Positions 24,370-32,383 of a stretch of DNA of 34,514 bases are shown one piece after another. This DNA comes from Colwellia sp. GTDB taxonomy: Bacteria; Pseudomonadota; Gammaproteobacteria; Enterobacterales; Alteromonadaceae. The notes under the pieces are model-generated. The model did not search any database and was not told the DNA's origin. It saw nothing but the letters and a program-made list of their open reading frames with translations. How positions within the stretch are numbered: the stretch's first letter is position 1; the number at the start of each line of letters is the position of its first letter. Location of the stretch: contig JALJPB010000003.1 in NCBI GenBank assembly GCA_022969175.1, positions 1-34,514 on the forward strand, in the 5' to 3' direction. Made by a program: the position numbers and the translations under genes.

Positions 24370-24587
24370 AAGCATATTGCTCTCTGGTTCGTCATTCCGG
24401 TAGTCTTTTGGCCGGAATCCATGGCAATTTAAAGCTAGATCCCCGACTAATACATTTCGGGGATGACGGTTCGAATGATTATTTAAGAATATTGCTTTCT
24501 GGTTCGTCATTCCGGTAGTTTTTTGGCCGGAATCCATGACAATTTAAAGCTAGATCCCCGACTAATACATTTCGGGGATGGCTGCTC
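24370..24587. repeat. 115-bp tandem duplication, each unit made of two hairpins
   Basis: Two units in tandem, offset exactly 115 bp (unit 1 from 24370, unit 2 from 24485, the latter ending around 24587). Each unit holds hairpin A, ATTCCGG ... CCGGAAT (24394-24400/24412-24418 and 24509-24515/24527-24533), then hairpin B, ATCCCCGA ... TCGGGGAT (24439-24446/24457-24464 and 24554-24561/24572-24579). The units are nearly identical. The palindromic pattern resembles REP/dRS3-like dispersed repeats. A third, partial copy (hairpin A only) is at 25955-25984. Confidence 0.9.
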
Positions 24588-24728
24588 GGATGGTAAATTT
24601 CTTATCAAGAGTTCGGTAAGTTAATGAATTTAATAAAACACTAATAAACAAACGTTTGATGTAAGTCGATATTCAGATCCGGCAACAGATAATAACAACG
24701 ATTATAAAAATTATAACTGGAGAACTTT
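24588..24728 (+). promoter_or_regulatory. puuD leader with a 10-bp palindrome
   Basis: Between the repeats and puuD there is a perfect palindrome CAAACGTTTG (24649-24658) about 70 nt upstream of the start codon. This is of the size and symmetry of a LacI/TetR-like operator, but no factor can be named. The strong GGAG ribosome site of puuD lies at the end of this leader. Confidence 0.35.
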
Positions 24729-25925
24729 ATGGATCCGTATATTAATGAATGGCTTAACTTAGTCATTCGCTTTGCTCACCTTATCACCGGTATCGCTTGG
24801 ATAGGTGCATCATTTTATTTTGTTTGGTTAGATAACCATTTAGAAAACCCTCCACAATGGAAAAAAGATAAAGGCATTGGTGGTGATTTATGGGCTATTC
24901 ACGGTGGCGGTTTTTATGAAGTGGCAAAATACAAACTTGCTCCTGAGCAAATGCCAAAAACATTACATTGGTTTAAGTGGGAAGCGTATACCACTTGGAT
25001 TACCGGATTTTTACTACTGTCTTTAATGTTCTATGTTGGCGCTGAATCATATTTAATTGACAAACGAGTTGCTGACTTAACACAATTTCAAGCTATTGCC
25101 TTAGGTATAGGCTCCATCGTTGTTGGTGTTGGTATTTATGAAATACTAGTGCGGACAAGATTAAAGAATCATGGCATTATTTTAGGTTTGATATTAATCG
25201 CTGTTGCCACCGCTTTGTCTTATGGCTTAACCCAAGTATTTAGCGCTCGTGGTGCTTACATGCACATGGGAGCAATTATTGGCACTATTATGGCAGGTAA
25301 TGTTTTTTTTGGCATCATGCCTTCTCAACGTGCATTAGTTAGGGCCGTTGAAGCTGGAGAGTCACCAGACTCTAAATATGGCTTAAACGCGAAACTGCGT
25401 TCTACTCATAATACTTATACTACATTGCCTGTAATTTTTATTATGATTTCTAATCATTACCCGATGACCTATAACCACAGCGCAAACTGGTTGGTATTAA
25501 TTGCTATTATTTTAATTACTGCGGCGGTTCGTCAATACTTTGTCTTGCGTCATTTTGGCAAACAAAAGCCGTTGATTTTAGTGGGTTCAGTTGTTGCCAC
25601 TATCGCCCTAGCGTTTCTTATTGCACCAAAGTCAGTTGAATTGACCGAAGAGCAGAAAAGCCAAGTTGTTGATATTGCCCAAGTGCAAACCATTATTGAA
25701 CAACGCTGTGGGTCTTGCCATGCCGACAACCCAACCGACGATATTTTTACAATTGCTCCAGCAGGCATTATTTTTTCAGATGAAGCAACAATTAAACAAT
25801 GGGCGCCACGCATTCAAGCCCGAGTTATTGACGCTAAAGACATGCCATTTATGAATAAAACACAAATGACAGATGACGAGCGTAATACTTTAGCAATCTG
25901 GCTGGCGCAAAACAGTAGCAAATAA
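24729..25925 (+). CDS. puuD: Membrane urate oxidase PuuD with fused cytochrome c
   Basis: A 398-residue PuuD-type urate oxidase that oxidises urate to 5-hydroxyisourate. Residues 1-300 contain about eight membrane helices with conserved histidines (for example His17, His58, His80, His179, His227). Residues 310-398 are a periplasmic cytochrome c domain with the haem motif CGSCH (327-331) and a candidate distal ligand Met372 or Met375 in DMPFM. This family is unrelated to the cofactor-free UOX and the FAD-dependent HpxO. Electrons should go through cytochrome c to the respiratory chain rather than to oxygen with peroxide release. A GGAG ribosome site fixes the start. It supplies the one urate-oxidising step otherwise missing from the cluster. 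Confidence 0.93.
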   Translation: MDPYINEWLNLVIRFAHLITGIAWIGASFYFVWLDNHLENPPQWKKDKGIGGDLWAIHGGGFYEVAKYKLAPEQMPKTLHWFKWEAYTTWITGFLLLSLMFYVGAESYLIDKRVADLTQFQAIALGIGSIVVGVGIYEILVRTRLKNHGIILGLILIAVATALSYGLTQVFSARGAYMHMGAIIGTIMAGNVFFGIMPSQRALVRAVEAGESPDSKYGLNAKLRSTHNTYTTLPVIFIMISNHYPMTYNHSANWLVLIAIILITAAVRQYFVLRHFGKQKPLILVGSVVATIALAFLIAPKSVELTEEQKSQVVDIAQVQTIIEQRCGSCHADNPTDDIFTIAPAGIIFSDEATIKQWAPRIQARVIDAKDMPFMNKTQMTDDERNTLAIWLAQNSSK

Positions 25926-25954
25926 TCAGCAGTCCTTTAACCTATTTATTATCC

Positions 25955-25988
25955 GTCATTCCGGTTGTCTCTTTAGCCGGAATCTTTT
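25955..25988 (+). terminator. Partial copy of the hairpin-A repeat, terminator-like
   Basis: GTCATTCCGG ... CCGGAATC (arms 25958-25964 and 25977-25983) matches hairpin A of the tandem repeat upstream of puuD and is followed by CTTTTTG. It lies about 30 nt after the puuD stop, so the repeat may have been taken up as a partial terminator between puuD and glcB. Confidence 0.55.
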
Positions 25989-26107
25989 TGCAATAGACTC
26001 CCTGTGCAGCTTTGAAGTTACAGAGCAATGGTAAATGGCTACATCTATGTAGGCAAAACACTATGGGAGTAACGGCTAATAACATAAATAAAATAAAAGA
26101 TTAAAAT

Positions 26108-28309
26108 ATGAATAAACGAGTCATCAAACACGGCTATAAAGTCGCCGAGTCTTTATATAATTTAGTTGAACATGAGGTGCTGCCAGGCACAGGTATTGAT
26201 GCTGAAGACTTTTGGCAATCGATGGCGAACATATTTGATGAATTCACCCCTAAAAACCAACAGTTATTGGCGATTCGAGAGCAATTTCAAGCGAAAATAG
26301 ACGCATGGCATTTAGATGAAAATAATCAGCCTTTCAATAAGCCCCTTAGTCAGCAAAGATATCAACAATTTTTAACCGATATTGGTTACATTGTCGAAGA
26401 CAAAGATGATTTTTCCATAACCACCAATTATGTTGATGATGAAGTCGCTACAGTTGCTGGGCCGCAACTTGTTGTGCCATTAATGAATGCCCGTTTTGCT
26501 TTAAATGCCGCTAACGCTCGCTGGGGCAGTTTGTACGATGCACTTTATGGTACCGACGTTATCAGCGATGAAGCTGGTGCAGAGGTTAACAAAAGCTATA
26601 ACCCAATTCGTGGCGCGAAAGTTCAAGCCTATGCGCGTCGTTTTCTTGATGATGTAATTCCATTATCTACTGGCAGTTACCAAGAGGTAATTAGCTTTCA
26701 AATCGCTCAAGGTAAGTTGATTGTTAGCCTAAAATCAGGCGAGCAGGTACGTTTGAGTGATGAAGACAAGTTTGTTGGTTTTAATGGCGCTGAGCAAAAC
26801 CCTAGTGCACTTTTATTTCGTAACAATGGTTTGCATATCGAGATTAAAATTGATCCTAGTATGCCGGTGGCAAAAACAGACCCTGCATCGGTTGCTGATA
26901 TTATTTTAGAGTCAGCATTAAGTGCTATTCAAGACTGCGAAGACTCTATCGCGGCCGTTGACGCTGAAGATAAAACGGCTGTTTATCGAAATTGGCTCGG
27001 ATTAATGAAGGGAGACCTAACTGAAACACTGCAAAAAAATGGTGAATCAATCGTTCGTAAACTTAATGGTGATCGCCATTATAATACCCCTGACAATGAG
27101 TCTTTTACTCTACCTGGACGTAGTTTGTTATTTGTCCGTAATGTCGGTCATTTAATGACTAGCGATGCCGTGCTTACCAAAGATAACCAAGAAGTACCTG
27201 AAGGTATTTTAGATGGCTTGATCACGACATTAATTTCTTTACATGACTTAAAAGGCAATTCAGCTTTTAAAAACTCTCGTCAAGGCAGTATTTATATTGT
27301 TAAACCTAAAATGCACGGCCCTGATGAAGTTTCCTTTAGTAATGAATTGTTTACTCGTATTGAAGCGTATTTGGGCTTAGCGACTAATACCATAAAAATG
27401 GGCATTATGGATGAAGAGCGTCGTACTTCGGTTAATTTAAAAGAATGTATTCGTGCAGCCAAAGATCGTCTTGCCTTTATCAATACTGGATTTTTAGACC
27501 GAACCGGTGATGAAATACATACCAGTATGAAAGCCGGGCCAATGGCTCGTAAAGGGTTAATGAAAGACGAAAAGTGGATCCAGTCTTATGAAAAACGCAA
27601 TGTTCGCATTGGCTTGCAAGCTGGTCTTAAAGGTAAGGCTCAAATAGGCAAGGGCATGTGGGCGATACCAGATGAAATGTCAGCGATGGTGGAAAGTAAA
27701 ATAGCTCATCCTCAGTCAGGGGCAAACTGTGCTTGGGTACCGTCACCAACCGCAGCTACGTTACACGTTATGCATTATCACAAAGTTAACGTTGCTAATA
27801 TTCAAGATGAAATGCTTGAGCAATATGCTAACACTGCGAGCAATGATGGTTTAACAGACTTGTTAACGATTCCTTTATTGAAAAACCAGCATGAGCTAAG
27901 TGAGCATGATATTCAAAATGAACTCGATAACAATGTGCAAGGTTTACTGGGTTATGTCGTTCGTTGGATAGACCAAGGTATAGGTTGTTCTAAAGTGCCA
28001 GATATAGACAATGTCGGCCGCATGGAAGACAGAGCCACCTTAAGAATATCAAGCCAGCACATTTGTAATTGGTTGCATCATGGTATTTTAACCAAATCAC
28101 AAGTAGTTGAGTCTTTACAACGCATGGCCAAAGTTGTGGATAATCAAAATATTACCGATGCTACTTACCAAGTAATGGCACCAGATTTTGATAGTAATAT
28201 CGCTTTTAATGCCGCCATGGATTTAATCTTTAAAGGTGAAGAGCAACCTAGCGGCTATACCGAACCTTTATTGCATCAACGCCGAGTGGAGTTAAAAGCG
28301 GTTGATTAA
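26108..28309 (+). CDS. glcB: Malate synthase G
   Basis: A 733-residue monomeric malate synthase G, condensing glyoxylate and acetyl-CoA to malate; slightly longer than the roughly 723 residues usual for the family. Active-site elements are intact: Arg344 ([11 protein letters not shown]), Glu436 (MDEERRTS) and Asp464 (FLDRTGDE) for glyoxylate and magnesium, and catalytic Asp641 in [13 protein letters not shown]. The location directly after the purine-degradation genes suggests it consumes the glyoxylate made by AllA. The ribosome site is weak (AAGA-type). A 177-bp decayed copy of its 3' end lies 3.8 kb downstream. Confidence 0.95.
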   Translation: MNKRVIKHGYKVAESLYNLVEHEVLPGTGIDAEDFWQSMANIFDEFTPKNQQLLAIREQFQAKIDAWHLDENNQPFNKPLSQQRYQQFLTDIGYIVEDKDDFSITTNYVDDEVATVAGPQLVVPLMNARFALNAANARWGSLYDALYGTDVISDEAGAEVNKSYNPIRGAKVQAYARRFLDDVIPLSTGSYQEVISFQIAQGKLIVSLKSGEQVRLSDEDKFVGFNGAEQNPSALLFRNNGLHIEIKIDPSMPVAKTDPASVADIILESALSAIQDCEDSIAAVDAEDKTAVYRNWLGLMKGDLTETLQKNGESIVRKLNGDRHYNTPDNESFTLPGRSLLFVRNVGHLMTSDAVLTKDNQEVPEGILDGLITTLISLHDLKGNSAFKNSRQGSIYIVKPKMHGPDEVSFSNELFTRIEAYLGLATNTIKMGIMDEERRTSVNLKECIRAAKDRLAFINTGFLDRTGDEIHTSMKAGPMARKGLMKDEKWIQSYEKRNVRIGLQAGLKGKAQIGKGMWAIPDEMSAMVESKIAHPQSGANCAWVPSPTAATLHVMHYHKVNVANIQDEMLEQYANTASNDGLTDLLTIPLLKNQHELSEHDIQNELDNNVQGLLGYVVRWIDQGIGCSKVPDIDNVGRMEDRATLRISSQHICNWLHHGILTKSQVVESLQRMAKVVDNQNITDATYQVMAPDFDSNIAFNAAMDLIFKGEEQPSGYTEPLLHQRRVELKAVD

Positions 28310-28611
28310 AAGCAATACCTTAGTTTAGCAGTTCAAAAGTTGAGCAAAAGTAGTCGTTAACAGACTTTAGTACAATTATGTGTCTGTAGTAATAGAACCA
28401 GTTAAAAATCAGTGATAGGTTGATAAAATCATCATATCGCTGATTTTTTATCGTTGAAATTATAGTTCAATCCTGTTTGTTAAGTCCGAATTAACGGCTA
28501 TTGTCGCTTAAGTTAAGTCAAATCGACTGATAACTGTTTTCAATAATAGCCATTTCGAAAGTTCTAACTATAATTATTATTATCAATATAATAAGTTTAT
28601 TGAGGCTTTCT
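28310..28611. other. Intergenic region after glcB
   Basis: Holds the glcB terminator (28404-28448) and the AT-rich leader of the phosphatase-kinase pair. I see no small gene. Exact promoter boxes are not clear in the AT-rich stretch 28560-28600. Confidence 0.5.
28404..28448 (+). terminator. Rho-independent terminator of glcB / purine cluster
   Basis: AAAAATCAGTGAT (28404-28416) pairs with ATCGCTGATTTTT (28436-28448), 13 bp with one G-U pair and a 19-nt loop that can fold further. It ends in a T-run. It lies about 95 nt after the glcB stop and closes the purine cluster. Confidence 0.8.
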
Positions 28612-29298
28612 TTGACATCTTATTTATTTTCAAAAAAATGGTTTACTGTTATTATTTTACCGCTACTATCATTTCAACTAATGGTTCAAGCGGCGGCTTT
28701 ATCTACGCCATTAAATGATATAACGCCTGTCACTACCAACACAGAAACCAAACAAAACACTTTGTCTACTGCACAGTTAGTCAGTGGCTTGCAATCAGGT
28801 GGTTATATTATTTATATGCGCCACGGTATAACAAATCGCACTCAAAAAGATAATACCCAAGATTTAACTGATTGCTCTAAGCAGAGAAATCTTTCTGATA
28901 AAGGCCGTGAACAAATAAAACAACTATCGAAAACCCTTCAAACATTAAAAATTCCCATTGGAGAGGTACTCACTAGCCCCTATTGCCGGACCAAAGAAAC
29001 GGCAAAGCTAGCTTTTGGAAAATTCATCCTGGAGCCCAAACTACAATTCTCTATCAGTAAAAACCAAGAAGAGTCGCAACGCTTGGGCGAGCAACTTCAG
29101 CAAATGATGTTTCAAGCTAATACAAAAGGTGTTAATGCTGTCTTTGTTGGTCATACCTCAAATTTACGTGACGGTTTAAATGTATGGCCTAAACCTGAAG
29201 GTGTGGTGGTGGTATTTCAACTAAAACAGCAAGAGCTAATTTTTAAGGGGATGATAAAACCCAACGATTGGTCAAATAAAGTCGACATTAACCTTTAA
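28612..29298 (+). CDS. Exported histidine phosphatase (phosphoglycerate-mutase-like)
   Basis: A 228-residue histidine-phosphatase-superfamily protein with an N-terminal signal or anchor helix (about 10-28). Catalytic elements: Arg70-His71-Gly72 (YMRHG), Arg126 in SPYCRT, His181 in VFVGHTSN and a candidate acid Glu196 (KPEG). The fold suggests hydrolysis of a phosphomonoester in the periplasm; the substrate is unknown. I chose the TTG at 28612 because GAGG lies 6 nt upstream; another TTG at 28600 is in frame but has no ribosome site. It ends 2 nt before the sensor kinase gene, implying translational coupling and perhaps a joint role. Confidence 0.82.
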   Translation: MTSYLFSKKWFTVIILPLLSFQLMVQAAALSTPLNDITPVTTNTETKQNTLSTAQLVSGLQSGGYIIYMRHGITNRTQKDNTQDLTDCSKQRNLSDKGREQIKQLSKTLQTLKIPIGEVLTSPYCRTKETAKLAFGKFILEPKLQFSISKNQEESQRLGEQLQQMMFQANTKGVNAVFVGHTSNLRDGLNVWPKPEGVVVVFQLKQQELIFKGMIKPNDWSNKVDINL

Positions 29299-29300
29299 TT

Positions 29301-31403
29301 ATGAAGTACTTTTACTCTTTCTCTTTGCGTAGTCGTTTTCTTATTGCCCCAATTATCGGTATTGTTTTAGCAATACTGTTATACGTAACAAGTAATGCCA
29401 TTATTCGTGAGCACAGTGAAGTATTGCAACAATTAAGTGAAAGTAACCTGCCGAAAATTTCAAAGATCAGTCAAAGCTCAATACGGTTAAGTGATGGGCA
29501 TACTAAGCTCTCCTTGTTATTATTATCGGCACAAATACATCAAGACGAAGAGAAAATCTACCTCGGCGGTCGTAAAATATTAAACAACCTGCACAAAATT
29601 GAAGCTGAATTTGCATTGAGTTTAGCGATACAAAATGATGATGCAAAAACACCTCAAGTACTCAACTATAAAAACATTAAACAAGTCTTTCTTTTGTATA
29701 AGAACGCAGTGATTAGCGCAATTGAACTCTCAAGTGTTGACGTTAGCCTTGCTCAGCAAGAGCTATTATTAGCGGGTAAGGTGTTGCAAGAGTTAAATAA
29801 ACTGCTGTTAACGCTATCAAGTACCCACATTAAAGAAATGAACTCTGCATCGAGTTTAATTGAAGTGTCCCTCGGGCAAAATAATGTACTTAATGTAGTG
29901 GCCGTTATTTTAATCACCTTGATGTTGATTTCTGCACTTTATTTTTCTAGAAATTTAGCCAACGCGTTAGAAAAAGTTAATCAAGCGCTGTTTAGTCTCG
30001 CCAATGGCAATGATATTAATCCCCTTCCAGAACAAAGTGATGAATATATGCAGCAATTAAATAGTGCTGTTAATCAATTTTCCAACACGTTAAAAGAAAA
30101 TGAGCGACAATCACTGGAGTTAGCCAGTAAAGTTTCGCTTTTAACCGATAGTGAAAAGCGGATGTCAGCATTATTAGATATAACGGCAACCGCGATTATT
30201 GCTATCGACAGCTCACAGCAGATTATATTATTTAATAAAGCCGCAGAACAAATATTTGGTTTTGATACTCAAGATATAATGGGAAAAAATGTCTCACAGT
30301 TAATCCCAACAGCCTTACGTGAACAACATGTTTTGGCAATAGAGTACTTTGAAACAGAAGCTGAAACTCAAACAAAAAAAGCCAATACACCTAGGGATAG
30401 TGTACCGCTTACCGCACTCAAAAAAAATGGTGAAGAATTTTCAATAGAGGCTAATGTTTCACATTTAGTTCTTGCGACAGAAACCATAACCACACTCTCA
30501 CTAACCGATATTTCTTCTCGGGTTGCCGCTGAAACTGCGTTATTAAAGTATCAAGAAGAGCTAGAGGATAAAGTTGAGCAAAGAACTGTTGAGTTGCAAA
30601 GTTCGATAGAAAACTTGCAAAACGCGCAAGGTTTACTTATAGAGTCAGAAAAAATGGCATTACTCGGACGACTTGTTGCGGGCATGGCCCATGAACTTAA
30701 TACCCCTATTGGTATTTGTGTAACGGCGGGCAGCTTTTTAGAAGAAAAAATTGCTCAGTTAATTACCGCCTATGACAGCAATAATATTCGTAAACAAGAC
30801 TTTCTCAATTTTGTTGACGCTGGCAGTAAAACAACTAAAATGCTGTTGGAAAACTTAAGCCGTGCATCAGATCTTATTAGTAGCTTTAAATTAGTGGCTG
30901 TTGATGTCTCCAGTGAAATGCCTCGGCAAGTCAATCTCTATGATTATGTCATTGAAATTATTACGAGTCTTAAACCAGAAACTAAGCAGTATTTACATCA
31001 GATAAATATCATTGGTGATAAGGGGTTAACGGTTACGTCTTTCCCTGGACCTATTTACCAAATTATCACTAACTTAGTGATAAACTCAGTTATTCATGCT
31101 TTTGAAAAAGATAAGTCAGGCGAAATTACCATCGAAGTTAAAAGCGATAAAAAAAATGCAGTCATCATTTATAGCGATAATGGAGTTGGTATCCCAAAGG
31201 ACAATCTTTCGATGATTTTTGAGCCTTTTTATACCACAAAACGCGGAAGTGGCGGCAGTGGTTTAGGGATGTATTTAGTGTATAACTTGGTCACTACTAA
31301 TCTTGAGGGTAAAATTACTTGTATCAGTGAGGTAGGTAAAGGTACTCAGTTTACTATTGATTTTCCAATTAAATTAACCGGAATTGAGACAGAGATAAAT
31401 TGA
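29301..31403 (+). CDS. PAS-containing membrane sensor histidine kinase
   Basis: A 700-residue sensor kinase. Order: membrane helix 1 (about 11-32), periplasmic helical sensor region (33-193), membrane helix 2 (about 195-216), HAMP-like linker (217-270), PAS domain (about 285-405), coiled coil (410-450), HisKA with phospho-acceptor His464 in HELNTP, and HATPase_c with N box (NLVINSVIHAF), G1 box (DNGVGIP) and G2 box (SGGSGLGM). There is no receiver domain and no response regulator in the window, so it is an orphan as far as can be seen. The ATG is 2 nt after the phosphatase stop with no separate ribosome site, so both proteins are probably made in a fixed ratio. The signal is unknown. Confidence 0.88.
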   Translation: MKYFYSFSLRSRFLIAPIIGIVLAILLYVTSNAIIREHSEVLQQLSESNLPKISKISQSSIRLSDGHTKLSLLLLSAQIHQDEEKIYLGGRKILNNLHKIEAEFALSLAIQNDDAKTPQVLNYKNIKQVFLLYKNAVISAIELSSVDVSLAQQELLLAGKVLQELNKLLLTLSSTHIKEMNSASSLIEVSLGQNNVLNVVAVILITLMLISALYFSRNLANALEKVNQALFSLANGNDINPLPEQSDEYMQQLNSAVNQFSNTLKENERQSLELASKVSLLTDSEKRMSALLDITATAIIAIDSSQQIILFNKAAEQIFGFDTQDIMGKNVSQLIPTALREQHVLAIEYFETEAETQTKKANTPRDSVPLTALKKNGEEFSIEANVSHLVLATETITTLSLTDISSRVAAETALLKYQEELEDKVEQRTVELQSSIENLQNAQGLLIESEKMALLGRLVAGMAHELNTPIGICVTAGSFLEEKIAQLITAYDSNNIRKQDFLNFVDAGSKTTKMLLENLSRASDLISSFKLVAVDVSSEMPRQVNLYDYVIEIITSLKPETKQYLHQINIIGDKGLTVTSFPGPIYQIITNLVINSVIHAFEKDKSGEITIEVKSDKKNAVIIYSDNGVGIPKDNLSMIFEPFYTTKRGSGGSGLGMYLVYNLVTTNLEGKITCISEVGKGTQFTIDFPIKLTGIETEIN

Positions 31404-31436
31404 ATATCGATAAATAATAGAGAATAAAGTCACTTA

Positions 31437-31491
31437 TTGAGTAGTGAAAGAGATGGTTTCACGGCACTTTCACTACTCAACGTGATTTTTC
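31437..31491 (+). terminator. Terminator of the phosphatase-kinase operon
   Basis: TTGAGTAGTGAAAG (31437-31450) pairs perfectly over 14 bp with CTTTCACTACTCAA (31467-31480). A 16-nt loop separates the arms and a T-rich tail (GATTTTTCTTT) follows. It begins about 30 nt after the kinase stop. Confidence 0.85.
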
Positions 31492-31544
31492 TTTAATTAT
31501 CAAAACTTTTCAAAGCTATGTTAAGCCATTATCAATTTTTAATA

Positions 31545-32091
31545 CTATAAAGTGATGTAGTTAACTTTTCCTTTCGCTTGCGCTAAGTCAACGGCAACTG
31601 AAGCTACGGCTAAATCTTGTAAACCTACGCCAGTGCCATCAAATAAGGTGATTTCATCTTGTGATGTTCTTCCTTGACTTTAGCCATTGATTACTTAGCC
31701 AATTGCCACTATATCTGCTTGTTGAATTAGCCCTGCCTTGTTTGCATGTTGTGCTTCACCAATAGTGATAGATTGTGCTATTTCATCGGTCAATACGGTA
31801 GCAAGAGCTAATAGTTGAGCGTCAACCTCTTGTTTGCCTTTAATATCTGTTCCCATACAGAAGATGTGAGTACCTGGTTTGAGCCAATCCTTCTTAAGTA
31901 ATGGTTCAAATGCAGAGGTAATGGTAATAATAACATCTACTTGTGCACACAATTCTTCTCTACTTATTGATTCAAAGGGCAGTAATAACTTCTCATAGAC
32001 CGCGGCTAACCTTGTCAGATGTTAAGGCTGTAGATTCCAAACGATTATTTTTTCAAAACTGCGCTGCTCTACGGCAGCACGTAATTGGAAC
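31545..32091 (-). pseudogene. 5'-truncated, stop-containing ornithine cyclodeaminase-family gene
   Basis: Translated on the minus strand, 32091 to 31545 gives one continuous frame closely resembling the C-terminal 180 residues of ornithine cyclodeaminase/mu-crystallin proteins. Recognisable parts are [19 protein letters not shown], then DVIITITSAFEPLL, then WLKPGTHIFCMGTD and GKQEVDAQLL. The last is GRTSQDEITLFDGTGVGLQDLA near the end, given here without its flanks. The N-terminal ~130 residues are absent. Three in-frame TAA codons interrupt it (after WNLQP, after DIVAIG and after VING), each one base from a codon expected in the family (GAA, GAA, AAA). No frameshift is seen. So it decayed by point mutation after losing its 5' end. 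The intact stop codon is TAG at 31545-31547. Confidence 0.88.
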
Positions 32092-32268
32092 GTTGTGGAT
32101 AATCAAAATATCACCGATGCCACTTACCAAGTAATAGCACCAGACTTTGATAACAACATCGCTTTTAATACAGCAATGGATTTAATCTTTAAAGGTGAAA
32201 ATCAACCCAGTGGTTATACCGAACCTTTATTACATTAACGCCGAGTTGAGTTAACAGCGGTTGAGTAA
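32092..32268 (+). pseudogene. glcB: Decayed 3' fragment of a second glcB
   Basis: These 177 bp align without gaps to the last 177 bp of the intact glcB (28133-28309), with about 20 mismatches (about 89% identity). The frame encodes [13 protein letters not shown] and continues to the gene end. A CAA codon has become TAA ten codons before the true stop. Roughly half of the differences are silent third-position changes, which suggests the copy diverged as a working gene before it was cut down. It begins exactly where the truncated cyclodeaminase begins on the other strand, marking a rearrangement junction. Confidence 0.88.
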
Positions 32269-32315
32269 CGCTGCCGTTAAGTAATAAATATTATTGTTTT
32301 TAGCTAACATCAAGC

Positions 32316-32351
32316 CCACGACGCGGTTTTAAACCATGTCGTGGACTTTTT
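32316..32351 (+). terminator. Rho-independent terminator after the glcB fragment
   Basis: CCACGAC (32316-32322) pairs with GTCGTGG (32338-32344); an inner GGTTT/AAACC pairing extends the stem. ACTTTTTT follows on the plus strand. It differs from the terminator of the intact glcB and may be the original end of the lost second copy. It lies just beyond the end of the convergent kinase gene. Confidence 0.7.
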
Positions 32352-32383
32352 TAATAATATTTTCTGATAAAAAAGGCAGAGCC

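Noticed and set aside
24370-24587. CRISPR array from the tandem repeats
   Set aside because: Only two 115-bp units with no unique spacers and no cas genes; the units are internally palindromic hairpins.
28563-28600. Possible Fur box before the phosphatase gene
   Set aside because: The AT-rich stretch resembles the consensus only loosely and lacks the required symmetry.
31695-31952. 85-residue minus-strand frame as a small intact gene
   Set aside because: It is the middle part of a longer cyclodeaminase frame that continues in register on both sides of in-frame stops; a pseudogene, not a separate gene.
31943-32134. 63-codon plus-strand frame across the scar
   Set aside because: It spans antisense cyclodeaminase sequence and the junction, in a frame unrelated to glcB; no support as a gene.
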